From contig JAZKAT010000023.1 of the NCBI GenBank assembly GCA_040389045.1, positions 110,380 to 174,379 of the forward strand: a stretch of DNA of 64,000 nt. Direction: 5' to 3'. The DNA is from UBA5158 sp040389045. Its GTDB lineage: Bacteria; Pseudomonadota; Gammaproteobacteria; DSM-16500. Under the pieces are notes generated by a model. The model saw nothing but the letters and a program-made list of their open reading frames with translations. It was not told where the DNA came from and did no database searches. This document shows, in pieces, positions 63,479-64,000 of this stretch; positions within the stretch are counted from its first letter, which is position 1, and the number at the start of each line of letters is the position of its first letter. Both the position numbers and the translations under genes were made by a program.

Positions 63479-63940
63479 ATGAAAATTAAATTAATGCTTA
63501 GTGCAATTGCTTTAGTGGCAGCGCTATGTTCGGGAAATGCATTTGCTGATATTGAAGGCAACATAGCTCTCATATTAGATAACCCAAGCGATAAGTATAA
63601 TATGTTTGAAGTGACGAATACGACAAACGTAGACAATGTTTGGCATCATACTTCACCCGAAGCTATTATGATGAAGGCACATTTACCCGGCACTGGAATT
63701 GTTCGTCCTAAAATTGTCGAAGCTACCGTGATAGCAAAACACAATAAAAAGTGCTGGTGTAAACTTACCGCATTACTCGTCGCAGATTGCCCTGCCATGA
63801 AAATCTGTACCCCTAATTGGAGTCAATTAAAAGTAGTCAATGGTGTAGCTGGGCCTTTTTGTAAGGCGGGTGGTTTTGACGGCAAGAAAAATGCCAACTT
63901 TAACGCCGACTCCGACAATTGTAAGAGTAATTCGAAGTAG
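63479..63940 (+). CDS. small exported Cys-containing protein of unknown function
   Basis: A 153-residue protein; the ATG at 63479 has AGGA upstream and begins a signal peptide ending at AFA (residue 23). A longer reading from 63407 lacks a site and hides the signal peptide. The mature part has six cysteines (CWCK, then four more), consistent with disulfide bonds in the periplasm or outside the cell. No family recognised. A strong hairpin follows. Confidence 0.75.
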   Translation: MKIKLMLSAIALVAALCSGNAFADIEGNIALILDNPSDKYNMFEVTNTTNVDNVWHHTSPEAIMMKAHLPGTGIVRPKIVEATVIAKHNKKCWCKLTALLVADCPAMKICTPNWSQLKVVNGVAGPFCKAGGFDGKKNANFNADSDNCKSNSK

Positions 63941-63955
63941 TATGCGTGCACCGAC

Positions 63956-63990
63956 TTACGGGGAACCAAGCTTAATCAAGTTCCCCGTAA
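63956..63990 (+). terminator. hairpin after the exported Cys protein gene
   Basis: TTACGGGGAAC / GTTCCCCGTAA, a perfect 11-base stem with a 13-base loop, without a T-run before the window ends. Confidence 0.65.
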
Positions 63991-64000
63991 AGGAAAGATA

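Noticed and set aside
1..64000. CRISPR array, tRNA, rRNA, riboswitch, prophage or defence island
   Set aside because: No regularly spaced repeats, cloverleaf structures, phage structural genes, transposases or nuclease/methylase pairs were seen on reading.

Overview
The window is a chromosomal segment of a gammaproteobacterium, most likely from the Legionellales (Legionella/Coxiella/Aquicella-like). The support is the gene order, an LPS/outer-membrane cluster, a GDSL lysophospholipase-type enzyme of the kind common in Legionella relatives, and several large orphan proteins with eukaryote-like traits (Ser/Thr kinase, proline-rich tails, coiled coils, an NLS-like basic cluster). The genus cannot be fixed from sequence alone. 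No tRNA, rRNA, CRISPR array, transposase or prophage was seen. A 100-N assembly gap lies at 39506-39605.

Layout. 1-4339: pepA (5' end outside the window), holC, valS, in the usual gammaproteobacterial order. 4364-9446: three unrecognised genes, the first a 993-residue, effector-like helical protein. 9533-36614: a conserved housekeeping superoperon read right to left (rpsB, tsf, pyrH, frr, uppS, cdsA, bamA, skp, lpxD, fabZ, lpxA, lpxB, rnhB, ... accA, tilS, pyrG, kdsA), which is the order known from Pseudomonas. It is interrupted at 15-24.8 kb by a block on the opposite strand: dnaE, a secreted GDSL hydrolase, and a FIST sensor / PAS-GAF histidine kinase / REC-GGDEF-EAL module. dxr and rseP are missing between cdsA and bamA, and eno does not follow kdsA. 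36.8-42.9 kb: map, sodB, pldA, the gap, a universal stress protein and clpB, which has a sigma32-type promoter.

43.1-64 kb is accessory: an acidic repeat protein behind a PmrA-box-like site, an M15 peptidase, a secreted protein of unknown role, a right-handed beta-helix protein, two tandem paralogues fusing a periplasmic solute-binding domain to a YicG-type channel domain, a coiled-coil protein with an NLS-like cluster, a Ser/Thr kinase with a formin-like polyproline tail and a proline-rich partner gene, a Bacteroidetes-type PurM, a MoxR-DUF58-transglutaminase operon and two small orphan proteins.

How the genes work together. The superoperon couples translation factors (S2, EF-Ts, RRF), UMP and CTP synthesis, undecaprenyl and CDP-diacylglycerol supply, lipid A and KDO synthesis and outer-membrane assembly (BamA, Skp). 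The FIST/HK/GGDEF-EAL genes are translationally coupled and probably link small-ligand sensing to cyclic-di-GMP. The accessory half looks like envelope remodelling plus host-directed proteins. Four families of short palindromic repeats are scattered between genes, and two of them form the 3' ends of coding regions.
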